A DNA stretch of 64,000 bases, taken from positions 622,786 to 686,785 of the forward strand of contig NZ_RCDI01000002.1 in assembly GCF_003675875.1 (NCBI RefSeq), given 5' to 3'. This stretch comes from Halostella limicola (lineage in GTDB: Archaea > Halobacteriota > Halobacteria > Halobacteriales > Natronoarchaeaceae). This document shows, piece by piece, positions 28,541 through 36,939 of this stretch; the first letter of the stretch is position 1; each line of letters begins with the position of its first letter. A model generated the notes under the pieces. It was given only the letters and a program-made list of their open reading frames with translations, had not been told where the DNA came from and ran no database searches. A program made the translations under genes and the position numbers.

Positions 28541-29932
28541 TCAGTCAGCCGGTTCGATGTTCTGATTCATCCGGAATAGATTCTCCGGATCCCACTCGGA
28601 TTTGAGCTCCCGAAGCCGCTCATACTTCTCGGCATATGCATTCGGGATTCGCTCCTCTTCATCGCGGTCCATGAAGTTCACGTACACGTCAGCTACCCCA
28701 TACTCGGCCATAGCCTCGTGGAAATCCCGGGCCCAGGAGACGTGTTCATCGTCCCGCTCGGGGTCCGTCCACCGCATTTCCGCAGTCAACAAGCTCGTCT
28801 TATCGCGGTGGGGGAAGGCAGTCTCGTCAGCACCGACCCGACTGATCGCCCCCTCCATCCATTCGTTGAACACGGCGAAGAACGGCGCGTCTGAATGGCA
28901 ATACTCCACTATGGTCTCGATAGCACCATCGGTGATCTCCCGGAAGTGGCGCGACTTCCAGTACCAGCGGTAGCCACTGGAATGTTGGTCGTCAAGTAGC
29001 TGTTGTAACTCCGTGTACGGCATCGGTGCAACGAGATCCACGATCGGATCGCCGAAGTCCCGAACCGGTTGGAGCGCCTCCTTGCCTTCCTCAATCGAGC
29101 CCGAATAGACGGGCAGCAGAATGAGGACGGTTTCGCCGAGAAGCGGTTCAGGAAGCCCCAGCGTCGGTGAGCCCTTTACGAAAATCGCCATACACTGAAC
29201 CTCATCCGGTGCATCGGACATGAAATCACGATGGAACCGGAGGACCTCCGCGGCGTCCTCGTATCGATAGACGATCGGCCCGGCCAACACCTCGGGACCG
29301 ACCTCGTGGAGCTCGAACTCGAAGGACGTGACGACGCCAAAATTCCCGCCACCGCCACGGACGCCCCAGAACAGGTCTGGATTCTCGTCCTCACTTGCGT
29401 GCACGAGTTCGCCTTGAGCGGTTACAAGGTCAACCGACCGTAGATTGTCGTGGGCGAGACCGTACGTTCGATCGAGCCAGCCGAGACCACCCCCGAGGGT
29501 GAGTCCGGCCACGCCCGTTTCGGACATGATTCCGCCCGTGGTGGCGAGTCCAAACCGCTGGGCTTCGTGGTCGAAGTCACCCCACGTAGCGCCCCCACCG
29601 ACGCGGGCGGTCTGTGTCTCCGGGTCGATACGGACACTGTTCATCGGCGAGAGGTCGATCATCAGACCGTCGTCGCACACTGCCGTTCCGGCGACGTTGT
29701 GACCGCCCCCCTTGACGGAAAGCAGCAGGTCCAGGTCCCGGGCGAGGTCAACCGCAGCCATGACGTCAGCTGTACCCGAACACCGCGCGATGAGCGCAGG
29801 TTTCCTATCGACCATTGCGTTCCAGACCGTTCGAGCCTCATCGTAGCCCTCGTCCCCTGGTTCGAGAACCGCTCCCCGTAGCTGTTCATCGAAGGCCTCA
29901 ACGGTTGCCGTCTCAAGGCTGGTTGCTGACAT
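28541..29932 (-). CDS. FAD-linked oxidoreductase, berberine-bridge (BBE) type
   Basis: 463 aa. PCMH-type FAD domain: LLSVKGGGHNVAGTAVCDDGLMIDLS (the His of GGGHN is the usual covalent FAD site), VGGGATWGDFD, GVAGLTLGGGLGWLDRTYGLAHDNL, then FWGVRGGGGNFGVVTSFEF. The C-terminal BBE motif ends YVNFMDRDEEERIPNAYAEKYERLRELKSEWDP. These enzymes oxidise alcohols, sugars or alkaloid-like compounds with oxygen; substrate unknown. The second covalent Cys of bicovalent BBE enzymes is not evident (GVAGLTLGG instead of GxC). Divergent from the HTH gene at 30068, which is the likely regulator. Confidence 0.9.
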   Translation of the reverse strand: MSATSLETATVEAFDEQLRGAVLEPGDEGYDEARTVWNAMVDRKPALIARCSGTADVMAAVDLARDLDLLLSVKGGGHNVAGTAVCDDGLMIDLSPMNSVRIDPETQTARVGGGATWGDFDHEAQRFGLATTGGIMSETGVAGLTLGGGLGWLDRTYGLAHDNLRSVDLVTAQGELVHASEDENPDLFWGVRGGGGNFGVVTSFEFELHEVGPEVLAGPIVYRYEDAAEVLRFHRDFMSDAPDEVQCMAIFVKGSPTLGLPEPLLGETVLILLPVYSGSIEEGKEALQPVRDFGDPIVDLVAPMPYTELQQLLDDQHSSGYRWYWKSRHFREITDGAIETIVEYCHSDAPFFAVFNEWMEGAISRVGADETAFPHRDKTSLLTAEMRWTDPERDDEHVSWARDFHEAMAEYGVADVYVNFMDRDEEERIPNAYAEKYERLRELKSEWDPENLFRMNQNIEPAD

Positions 29933-30067
29933 GGTTAGGTTCTGGGTAGTACTGCAGTTCGAACGAGGTCGCTGAGGGGCTTGTAGCTACGTCCTGGGAA
30001 TGTCTCACACCGTGGCCGGGCTTCTACGGCGTAAGATTTGATACGAGTTAACATGGATCACTAAGCC
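29933..30067. promoter_or_regulatory. Divergent promoter region between oxidoreductase and HTH regulator
   Basis: 135 bases separate the two start codons. AT-rich TAAGATTTGATACGAG about 30-40 bases before the regulator ATG could be its TATA region. No clear inverted repeat is visible. Shared control by the HTH protein is inferred from layout only. Confidence 0.35.
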
Positions 30068-30895
30068 ATGATCTCCGGATCCGAGGACGTGCCCGAGGAG
30101 GCCCTGAGTGATGTCGCCTTCCTGGCTCGATCCGTCAACCGAATCCGTGTTCTCGGAACGCTATCTCGGGAAGCGTATCCCCCACGTGAACTAACTGAAC
30201 GGACGGAGACGTCCCGATCGACTCTACGGCGGATCCTCTCCGAATTGGAAGACCGTGGCTGGGCCAAGCGGAATTCCGATGGAGACTACGGAGCTACAGT
30301 GACTGGAAAACTCGTCGTCGAGGAACTGGCACCGTTCGTTCGAACGATGGAGACGATCCGGCGACTCGATGACGTCGTCACATGGCTACCGCTGGAGGAG
30401 ATACCATTGGAACACTTCAGTGATGCCACTCTCATTGGGCAGTCACCGAACAACCCACTTGCGCCAGCATCGTTCCTGACCGAACGACTCCAGGGGGCAT
30501 CCGAGTTCCAATGCCTCGTCCGTCTCGCACCTCCGGTCGCGTTCGAGATCCGGATGCGGGATGCCGTCGTTGACGGTCGCCTGACCACGGAACACGTGAT
30601 AACCAGGGGCGAACTTGATACGCTACGTGACCATCCAGAGCGACTCCCCAGATGGCGAGAGTATATCAATGCAGGCGCCAACGTCTACGTCTACGACGGA
30701 GACATTCCGTGTAATGTGTTCGTGTTCGACGAAACGGTCGTCCTCGGCAAAAGAGGACACCCATTTGTGAAAAGCGAACGTGAGGCAGTGAGAAACTGGG
30801 CCATCGAAAAGATAGAATCGTATCGGGAGGGGGCCGACCGACTCCATCCGGACACCTTCGTGGCGAACTCCACCGTTGCTCAGGAAGAACGATAG
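30068..30895 (+). CDS. HTH transcriptional regulator, FilR1-like C-terminal domain
   Basis: 275 aa. Winged-helix N-terminus (RVLGTLSREAYPPRELTERTE, then TSRSTLRRILSELEDRGWAKR) followed by an effector-type domain with GELDTLRDHP, GANVYVYDGDIPCNVFVFDETVVLG. This architecture is widespread in haloarchaea as MarR/ArsR-like regulators. Divergent from the FAD oxidoreductase gene, so that gene is the most likely target. An R2 repeat starts ten bases after its stop. Confidence 0.82.
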   Translation: MISGSEDVPEEALSDVAFLARSVNRIRVLGTLSREAYPPRELTERTETSRSTLRRILSELEDRGWAKRNSDGDYGATVTGKLVVEELAPFVRTMETIRRLDDVVTWLPLEEIPLEHFSDATLIGQSPNNPLAPASFLTERLQGASEFQCLVRLAPPVAFEIRMRDAVVDGRLTTEHVITRGELDTLRDHPERLPRWREYINAGANVYVYDGDIPCNVFVFDETVVLGKRGHPFVKSEREAVRNWAIEKIESYREGADRLHPDTFVANSTVAQEER

Positions 30896-30904
30896 CGATG
30901 AATG

Positions 30905-31012
30905 TACCCTCTGTATTCAGCACGCCTGTCCTGACAGCTATTTGACAAATAGCTGACCGATGTGTTACCTCGTTCCTCTGTATGTACCAATTCGGATCTC
31001 CCTTGCAGGAGT
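30905..31012 (+). repeat. R2 dispersed repeat, best-preserved copy
   Basis: Order of blocks: CTCTGTATTCAGCACGCCTG, TCCTGACAG, an inverted repeat CTATTTG-ACAAATAG (30941-30955), TGTTACCTCGTTCC, CTGTATGTACCAATTCGG, and CTCCCTTGCAGGAGT. It begins ten bases after the HTH gene stop, same strand. Three further copies (27089, 38205, 52890 region) share this block order with diverged spacers. Confidence 0.7.
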
Positions 31013-31081
31013 ACACCGTTCGACGGCCGCCGACTACGACATCGGCCGGAGACTGACGACGGCACTGGAGCAGCGGGGCGC

Positions 31082-32629
31082 TCAGGACTCGTAAGTGAGG
31101 ACGCGGGCCATTCCGGCTTCGAGGTGGTAGATATTGTGGCAGTGGAACAGCCAGTCGCCAGGGTTGTCGGCCACGAAGTCGAGGACGACCTCGCCCATAC
31201 GTGGCGGGACGCGAACGGTGTCCTTCACGGCGTCACCCACCTGGAAGAAGTGACCGTGGAGGTGCATCGGATGGACGACCGGGCTGCGGTTGACCATCCG
31301 GATGCGGACATGGTCACCCGTCGACACGCGGAGCGGGTCAGCGTCGGGGTAGGCCTGCCCGTCGATGTACCACTCGTAGCTTCCGCCCATGTTGCCCGAC
31401 AGCGTGAGGTCGAAGGACCGGTCGGGTCGCCCGCTGATCCCCTGAATTGGATTTAGCGCCCGGAGGTCGCCGTACTGGAGTCGGCGACTGTCCGCGGATG
31501 GACTTCGGGGCGACCCCGACTGGCTCTCCCCGTATTGGACTACGCCGAGGGCAGAGGTTTCGTCGCCGTCTACTGGGTCCGCCCGGAGTTCCCACGAACC
31601 CGGACTGTCGGCCTCAACTACTGCGTCGTAGCGCTCCCCTGTCCCGAGGTCGAAGGCATCGACCGCGACCGGTTCGACGGGTCGACCGTCGGCGTGCGTG
31701 ACCGAGAACCGGTGGCCAGCCAGTCGCACGCGGAACGTCGTCGCGCCGCTCCCGTTGACGAACCGGAACCGGACGCGCTCGCCCTCCGTTAGCTCGAAGG
31801 TAGGCGCGTCGGACGGGAGCTGACCGTTCATCAGCATGCCCTCGTAGGGCGGTCGATGATCGCCCATCCCGCCCCTGCCGTCCCTGCCGCCCATTCCACC
31901 GGGACCGCCACCGCCGCCGCCACCGCCGGGACCGCCACCATCGCCCGGACCGCCACCGCCACCGCCGGGCCCGCCACCGTCACCGCCGGGACCGCCGCCA
32001 GGGAGACTCGATGGCAGGCGGGGCGCCTCGTCGAGGTAGTCGTCGAGAAAAACCGTGTACTCACGGTCATACTCGACGTGGGGTGATTCTTCCTCGATGA
32101 TCAGCGGACCGACGAGCGCGCGGTCGAACTGCAGGCCGACGTGGCTGTGGTAGAAGTAGGTTCCGGCCGGCTCGGCCCGGTACTTGTAAGTGTCCGTCTG
32201 GTCGTTCGAGATGGGGTCCTGCGTCACGTCCGGCACGCCATCCATCGGGTTCGGAACGGGGATGCCGTGCCAGTGAACTGTCGTCCCTTCGGGAAGCTGG
32301 TTCGTCACGTCCGCCTGTAACACGTTACCCTCTGGAATTCGCAGTTCCGGCCCGGGAAACTTTTCGTCGTACAGCCATGTCTCGGTTCCCGAGTCGCCAC
32401 CGGGCTGGACCGCCCCCTGCTTCGCGGTGAGTCGGACGTTCTCGTCGGCCGGGCCGGAGGGGATAGGTCGAGGCGTGACCTCGCCGTCGGTCGCGCCTCG
32501 ACGCCCCCGATCGCCGTTCTCGTCGTTTCCCAGAAGGGAGTCGGACACGCAACCTGCGAGCGACGCGACGCCGAGACTGCCCAGCGACTGGAGTAACGTC
32601 CGGCGTTTCGAGGTTTTCTCCCCAGTCAT
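31082..32629 (-). CDS. Multicopper oxidase (laccase-like), Tat lipoprotein, with Gly/Pro-rich insert
   Basis: 515 aa. The N-terminus KRRTLLQSLGSLGVASLAGC is a twin-arginine-like signal with lipobox Cys. Copper ligands: HWHG (about residue 118), FYHSHVG (about 160), HPMHLHGHFF (about 452) and HCHNIYHLEAGM (about 493), so type 1, 2 and 3 centres look complete. Residues about 210-256 are a low-complexity run of Gly, Pro, Asp and Met (GGPGGMGGRDGRGGMGDHR), unusual and possibly copper- or surface-binding. It follows the SHOCT gene with a 4-base overlap. Probable extracellular oxidation of Cu(I), phenols or metals; a heavy-metal ATPase lies at 62.9 kb. Confidence 0.93.
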   Translation of the reverse strand: MTGEKTSKRRTLLQSLGSLGVASLAGCVSDSLLGNDENGDRGRRGATDGEVTPRPIPSGPADENVRLTAKQGAVQPGGDSGTETWLYDEKFPGPELRIPEGNVLQADVTNQLPEGTTVHWHGIPVPNPMDGVPDVTQDPISNDQTDTYKYRAEPAGTYFYHSHVGLQFDRALVGPLIIEEESPHVEYDREYTVFLDDYLDEAPRLPSSLPGGGPGGDGGGPGGGGGGPGDGGGPGGGGGGGGPGGMGGRDGRGGMGDHRPPYEGMLMNGQLPSDAPTFELTEGERVRFRFVNGSGATTFRVRLAGHRFSVTHADGRPVEPVAVDAFDLGTGERYDAVVEADSPGSWELRADPVDGDETSALGVVQYGESQSGSPRSPSADSRRLQYGDLRALNPIQGISGRPDRSFDLTLSGNMGGSYEWYIDGQAYPDADPLRVSTGDHVRIRMVNRSPVVHPMHLHGHFFQVGDAVKDTVRVPPRMGEVVLDFVADNPGDWLFHCHNIYHLEAGMARVLTYES

Positions 32630-32949
32630 TCGACGGAATTGGAGTCACTGCGGAGTCGCTGAGCGCGCTTTTCGAACTCTTCGTCGTCGATCTCGCCGCG
32701 GGCGTACCGCTCCCGAAGTTCGGCGAGCGCCGTGTCCTCGTCACTGGGCGAACGACTGCGGGCGGCGGTCCCGCTTCGGTCCGCAGCTCCCCCACTGTTT
32801 CCGCCGCCGAGGGCACGTGCAAGGAGGTAGACGACCGTGCCGAAGACCAGCAACATCACGGCGAGGCCGACGAATCCGTAGCCGAATCCCCATCCTCCCG
32901 GCCCCATTCCGTCCCCCATCTGAAGGAACACGAGCAAACTGGCGTTCAT
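32626..32949 (-). CDS. Small membrane protein with C-terminal SHOCT domain
   Basis: About 107 aa from ATG 32949. One membrane helix (FVGLAVMLLVFGTVVYLLARAL) flanked by Gly-rich turns, a Ser/Arg linker, then the SHOCT signature LAELRERYARGEIDDEEFEKRAQRL. SHOCT domains are short oligomerisation units next to many membrane proteins. Its stop overlaps the ATG of the multicopper oxidase gene, so the two are co-translated; related SHOCT-copper gene pairs are frequent in haloarchaea. An upstream in-frame ATG at 33084 would add an unlikely N-terminus. Confidence 0.85.
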   Translation of the reverse strand: MNASLLVFLQMGDGMGPGGWGFGYGFVGLAVMLLVFGTVVYLLARALGGGNSGGAADRSGTAARSRSPSDEDTALAELRERYARGEIDDEEFEKRAQRLRSDSNSVE

Positions 32950-33662
32950 CAGTACGATATAGTTGCCATAGCCGTAAGTAATGCACGCAAAACACAATTC
33001 TGCAAGAAAGAGTGAAAAAGGAACGCCGATCAACTGGTCATCGGGTCTGTCGTGAACCTGTCCGATTAGCTGTATCCCGTTCACGAGACAGCGATAAGAG
33101 GCGCTCCGAGACTAACGATTCCGGAACTCTGGATTTTGGGTTTTTACCGTACTGAATACGTGTTCTATGTTGTATTATATGTACAAACTCTACCAGTGGT
33201 TGCCAGAAGCGCCGATCGTAAGGCGGTCGAACAGAGCCTGCAGCGTTCATACATTTGAAGGACAATCATCGCCAGACTCTTCGACTGGACGAAGGGTTCC
33301 GCTGTCACCCTCCAGAAAGACCGGTTCAGGCATATCTGAACGTGAAGCAAGCAGCATGAGTACTTTTGGGTACTGTGAGTATTGGTAGCGTTCAGATGGG
33401 TTTGCCCGGTCCAATTAATATCCTCTGCTGTGAAAAAGACAAATCAATAAGTGATTCATTCGGCCGAGTCTACCGGAGCAACCGAAGGCTGTTCGGTAAA
33501 TACACGCTCTGGAGGAACCGGTTCTCTACGCTTCTTTCAGTCACTTCTCTCGTGAAGAAGCTGAAAAGTAGAACTGCGTATTGCTCGATGTTCTCCAGTA
33601 CATGACACTCAGGTCACGACGTCATCATACCCGCTTATACAGCGAGGGGATGTCTATCCTCT
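32950..33662. other. 713-base region without convincing genes
   Basis: Holds the SHOCT promoter at the left and, close to 33632-33640, a TATA-like CTTATACAG for the DUF2270 gene. At about 33145 CGTACTGAATACGTGTTCTATG resembles the R2 start core. Short frames (up to 79 codons) lack protein-like composition. A minus-strand stretch near 33200-33240 (LQALFDRLTIGASGNHW) might be a decayed protein end, but it is too short to name. Confidence 0.4.
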
Positions 33663-34382
33663 ATGAGCGATTCGAGTAGTGACGAGTTCGACCCTACAGC
33701 ACCAGACCAACGGGAGATTGGCCGCGAAATGGTTGACGACAGTACGGGACTCGGTTCGGTGATGGCTCACGCCTATCGCGGAGAGATAGACCGAGTGGGG
33801 ACGTGGCGGCAGCGCCTTGACGAGACAACGACATGGGCGGTGACGCTGATGGCAGCAATTCTCACGTGGGCGTTTTCGAGTACCGATAACCCACACTATA
33901 TTTTGCTGATCGGGATCGTTGTCGTCACCATCTTTCTGAGCATCGAAGCACGGCGGTACCGGGACTACGATGTCTTTCGCTCTCGTACTCGAGTCATCCA
34001 AGAGAACCTGTTCGCAAACGCCCTCGATCCGTCCGAGGGTGTCGAAAGTCACGACTGGCGAGCGGAACTGAGCAGGGACTATCGCAGGCCGACGCTGAAA
34101 GTCTCGTTATACGAAGCACTCGCAAACCGGCTTCGGAGTGTGTACCTTGCTCTGCTCAGTGTCCTATTGGTCGCATGGGCCTTCAGGATTACCGCGTTCG
34201 CACCGCGCCAAGACTGGCTGACAACCGCTGGAATCGCCCGTATCCCCGGGATTGCTGTGGTTGCCGTTGTGGGTGTGTTCTACGTCGTACTGCTGGGCGT
34301 CACCTTCTGGCCCCATGAGCGCCATGCCAAGGGTGAATTCCGGGAAGGGGATACGGACGACTGGAAAGAGACAGACCGGTAA
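33663..34382 (+). CDS. DUF2270 membrane protein
   Basis: 239 aa. The family signature VMAHAYRGEIDRVGTWRQRLDETTTWAVT (about residues 33-62) is followed by two membrane helices (VTLMAAILTWAFS; ILLIGIVVVTIFLSIEARRYRDYDVFRSR) and two more in the C-terminal half (SVYLALLSVLLVAWAF; IPGIAVVAVVGVFYVVLLGVTFW). Function of DUF2270 is unknown. A TATA-like box about 26-30 bases upstream suggests a short leader. R1 copy starts nine bases after the stop. Confidence 0.88.
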   Translation: MSDSSSDEFDPTAPDQREIGREMVDDSTGLGSVMAHAYRGEIDRVGTWRQRLDETTTWAVTLMAAILTWAFSSTDNPHYILLIGIVVVTIFLSIEARRYRDYDVFRSRTRVIQENLFANALDPSEGVESHDWRAELSRDYRRPTLKVSLYEALANRLRSVYLALLSVLLVAWAFRITAFAPRQDWLTTAGIARIPGIAVVAVVGVFYVVLLGVTFWPHERHAKGEFREGDTDDWKETDR

Positions 34383-34390
34383 ATTCGTTC

Positions 34391-34462
34391 CCTGTATGGA
34401 CCGACCTTGTCCACTTCTTTCCGTCACTACTGCCCCGAATTATCTGAGAAGTAGAGCTGCGA
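34391..34462 (+). repeat. R1 dispersed repeat
   Basis: Blocks CTGTATGGACCGACCTTG, CCACTTCTTTCCGTCACTAC, GAATTATCTGAGAAGTAGAG. ACTTCT and AGAAGT near the two sides can pair to a stem closing a loop of about 30 bases. It begins nine bases after the DUF2270 stop, same strand. Confidence 0.75.
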
Positions 34463-34536
34463 ACTAACCGTCAAGAAGTGAGCGTGGTATACAGAAGGAA
34501 CCAGATTACGTGCCGGAACCAGCCTTCGCCGTCGGA

Positions 34537-34989
34537 TTAGCTGCTTGACGAACTGCTACTACTTTCATCCGCTTTCTCGGCGGCCGTCTCACCGGCCTGT
34601 TCGGTCTTTTCAGCGGCGTTCTCGCCCGTCTCTTGCACCTGTTCAGCAGCTTTTTGCGAGTCTTCTTCGACGCGCTCGGCCACAGTCTCACCGTTCTCTT
34701 CGATCGTCTCGGCGGCCTGTTCGGTCACGTGCTTGGTCTGGTCGGCGGTCTCGCTCGCTACGTTCTGAAGTTCTTCAGTCGGCTTCTGCGACTTTCGCAG
34801 CAAGTAGACAACCGTGAGTGCGCTGCCAATGAACAGCATCAACCGTAACATCCCCCCTCCTCGCGATTTGTTTGCCGACTTGCTCTCAACGATCTTATCG
34901 TTCGACTTCCGCATTGCGTCTGTCACCTTCTCTCGAAGCTGTCTATCCATCTCGGCCTCTGATTCAGTTGGTCCTCTTAGGCGTCTCAT
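34537..34989 (-). CDS. Membrane-anchored amphipathic helical repeat protein
   Basis: 150 aa (ATG 34989; ATG 34950 possible). One membrane helix (MLRLMLFIGSALTVVYLLRK, about 47-66) is followed by a long, Glu/Ala/Thr-rich helical tail with heptad or 11-residue-like repeats (ETADQTKHVTEQAAETIEEN..., QVQETGENAAEKTEQAGETA) and ends in eight serines. This resembles apolipoprotein/LEA-like or YtxH-like proteins that coat membranes or protect under stress. No enzymatic motif. Low-complexity composition makes homology assignment weak. Confidence 0.7.
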   Translation of the reverse strand: MRRLRGPTESEAEMDRQLREKVTDAMRKSNDKIVESKSANKSRGGGMLRLMLFIGSALTVVYLLRKSQKPTEELQNVASETADQTKHVTEQAAETIEENGETVAERVEEDSQKAAEQVQETGENAAEKTEQAGETAAEKADESSSSSSSS

Positions 34990-35241
34990 CGTTACGTGAG
35001 TATTCGGGGAGCGACAGGGAAAAGGCGTGGGCCAGATGGCAGAACTGAGAGGCGTTCACAAGCCGTCGCGGCTGTCTCTCCAGGAGCTCTCGGATAAATA
35101 GTTTAGAACTCGGTCTGCGTCAACACGGTGGATTTCCTCTCGCCCGATGCTGGCTGAGATCTCTCACCCATTTCGCACACCTCAGTATTATGGGCGCGCT
35201 GTCTTCCCTGTCTGCACGCTATTAGGAGATGGAGTTATACA

Positions 35242-35706
35242 ATGAGTAACGAACATACAGACACCGACTACGACCAACCACGGGATACGGACGAGTACGA
35301 CCCGAATCCGCGTGAAGACGGAAAATGGCTCTCAGCACTCGTTGCCCTTCTCGGGTTGTGGATGATCGTGCAGGCAGTGGTTTTCGACCTCGTCGCAACC
35401 CAATTCTGGAGCGACGTCATCATCGGGGCGGCACTGCTCGCCCTCGGGGGATACAACTACAGTCGCCGCGCGGACGAGCGCTTCGGTAATGTCGCCGCCG
35501 CAGGACTTGCTGCACTCCTCGGGCTGTGGCTCATCATCACTCCGTTTGTACTCGGGGCTGACTCGGGAGTCACGGAAACGGTTAACGACGCCGGATTCTG
35601 GAATGACATCCTTGTCGGTCTCGCAGTGACCATCATCGGCGCGTACAGCGCCTATAAGGCCCGCGGCCGACAGTCAACCTCACCAAGAGCCACGACAGAC
35701 CGATAA
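35242..35706 (+). CDS. SPW-repeat membrane protein
   Basis: 154 aa with a hydrophilic Asp/Tyr-rich N-terminus and two SPW units, each a pair of helices: WLSALVALLGLWMIVQAVVFDL with FWSDVIIGAALLALGGYNY, and AAAGLAALLGLWLIITPFVLG with FWNDILVGLAVTIIGAYSAY. The SPW motif proper appears as FWSD/FWND. Function unknown; often in stress-associated clusters. An AT-rich AGTTATACA lies right before the ATG. R1 copy follows at 35790. Confidence 0.88.
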   Translation: MSNEHTDTDYDQPRDTDEYDPNPREDGKWLSALVALLGLWMIVQAVVFDLVATQFWSDVIIGAALLALGGYNYSRRADERFGNVAAAGLAALLGLWLIITPFVLGADSGVTETVNDAGFWNDILVGLAVTIIGAYSAYKARGRQSTSPRATTDR

Positions 35707-35789
35707 TCAATTCTTGAGGCAGCAGGCATTTGACGCTGGTCTGGCGACGAAACCACCTTTTTCTTGAAATTGCCCCTGAGTAGTAATCG

Positions 35790-35862
35790 CTCTGTATGAA
35801 CCGCTCTTGTCCACTTCTTCCCGTCACAATCGTCATGAATTAGCTGAAAAGTAGAGCTGCGC
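35790..35862 (+). repeat. R1 dispersed repeat
   Basis: Blocks CTCTGTATGAACCGCTCTTG, CCACTTCTTCCCGTCACAAT, GAATTAGCTGAAAAGTAGAG, GCTGCGC. About 85 bases after the SPW stop on the same strand, and about 40 bases before the next gene, so it could serve as an end signal for one and lie in the promoter of the other. Confidence 0.75.
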
Positions 35863-35903
35863 ATTTAACGTAGTTTCAAGTAGCACTTCCCCGGTAGGTT
35901 CGT

Positions 35904-36131
35904 ATGGCATCTATCGATGACGATCGGCAAGTGACGCCACTTCTGAAGACGGTATTCGGTGTCGAGCTGACTCTCCTTGGGGGGATACTCTTGAACGAGT
36001 TCGCTGTGAATACGGAGTTTCTATTTGTTCCGCTACAGCCGCTTGGTTGGATACTCGTTCTCAGTGGGTTCGCAATCGTGATGACAGTCAGTCTTATACA
36101 AGATCGGGAAGGAGGAATCATCAAGCAGTAG
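35904..36131 (+). CDS. Small two-span membrane protein
   Basis: 75 aa. Two membrane helices (VFGVELTLLGGILLNEFAV; LGWILVLSGFAIVMTVSLI) with a short positively and negatively charged tail (QDREGGIIKQ). Not recognised beyond similarity in style to small haloarchaeal membrane proteins. An R1 copy begins seven bases after the stop. Confidence 0.6.
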   Translation: MASIDDDRQVTPLLKTVFGVELTLLGGILLNEFAVNTEFLFVPLQPLGWILVLSGFAIVMTVSLIQDREGGIIKQ

Positions 36132-36135
36132 CTCT

Positions 36136-36272
36136 GCTGTATGAACCGTTTCTCTACCCTTCCTTCAGTCACCACTGTCGTGAATAAGCTGAGAAGTAGA
36201 GCGTGCTAACCTCCCGAGGCTGATTCTGACAGCCAACAATTATATTGGCAGGGCCGTTCTGAATTGAGGGCG
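36136..36272 (+). repeat. R1 dispersed repeat with inverted R2-start extension
   Basis: Blocks CTGTATGAACCG, CTTCCTTCAGTCACCACTGTC, GAATAAGCTGAGAAGTAGAG, then CTGATTCTGACAGCCA, TATTGGCAGGGCC and GTTCTGAATTGAGGGCGCA. Same extension as the copy at 28239-28362. It starts about five bases after the small membrane gene stop. Confidence 0.7.
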
Positions 36273-36297
36273 CATATCGGTCACCAAGTTTTCGTGA

Positions 36298-36599
36298 TTA
36301 CCACTGTAGGAATGCTTCAAACGGTGGGTGAACACGATGCGATTCAGTCGCCGGACAGGTGCTTCCATGAGTGATGACATACATAAGTACGATCCCCGCA
36401 GCGATGGCGAGGATAAATTGGTCGATCACTGCTAGTATCGCAGCTGGACTCTGAGCACCGAGCAAGAATACAAGAGTGAACGGGACGAGACTGACGAGCG
36501 CGAACGCACCGATGAGTTTGCCGAGCAGGACTGCTTCGTATCGAATCCAAGACTATCGTCGGAACGTCCCGGCGGCGTGAGGGAGTGCTCGCCATCCAT
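36298..36599 (-). pseudogene. Frameshifted small membrane-protein gene
   Basis: From ATG 36599 the first frame reads MDGEHSLTPPGRSDDS, a typical hydrophilic start. Around 36545 the protein-like reading moves to another frame: RYEAVLLGKLIGAFALVSL, then LVFLLGAQSPA and FILAIAAGIVLMYVITHG, two clear membrane helices, ending at TAA 36298. The second part has no start codon of its own and a TAG just upstream. One frameshift would join both into a protein of about 100 aa. Sequencing error cannot be excluded. Confidence 0.4.
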
Positions 36600-36732
36600 T
36601 GTCCGCTTTGATGTCCGAGTGCTTGCGCGTTGTACTGCTGGGCGTCCAAGCAAACCATATTCCGTATCAGAAATGTTCCTACTACCTCGGTGGTGGATGG
36701 GGTATAGAGGACTGTAGTTCCTACTAGGAGTG

Positions 36733-36939
36733 ATGTCCGAATCAGAAGTGACCCGCTGGGAGTACGAGACGCTTCGCCCACCGCGCGATGAGACCCAAAA
36801 AGAAGCAGAGGATCCGAAAGCGGAGTTGAATCAACTCGGTGCAGAGGGCTGGGAGTTTGTGGAGACGATCGACTACGAGGGAGGCGGCACCAAATACCTC
36901 GTTTTCAAGCGACCTGCCCAATCGGGTGAGCCAGTATGA
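36733..36939 (+). CDS. DUF4177-like small protein
   Basis: 68 aa. TRWEYETLRPPR at the start and LNQLGAEGWEFVETIDYEGGGTKYLVFKRP match the DUF4177 pattern, a small beta-alpha-beta protein of unknown function. Start ATG 36733 is preferred over GTG 36730; a GGAG lies directly before it. Its stop overlaps the next gene's ATG by four bases, so both probably act together. Confidence 0.85.
   Translation: MSESEVTRWEYETLRPPRDETQKEAEDPKAELNQLGAEGWEFVETIDYEGGGTKYLVFKRPAQSGEPV

Noticed and set aside
33366-33605. A 79-codon plus-strand frame before the DUF2270 gene.
   Set aside because: Ser/Arg/Leu-rich, not acidic, with no plausible promoter; composition is unlike haloarchaeal proteins.
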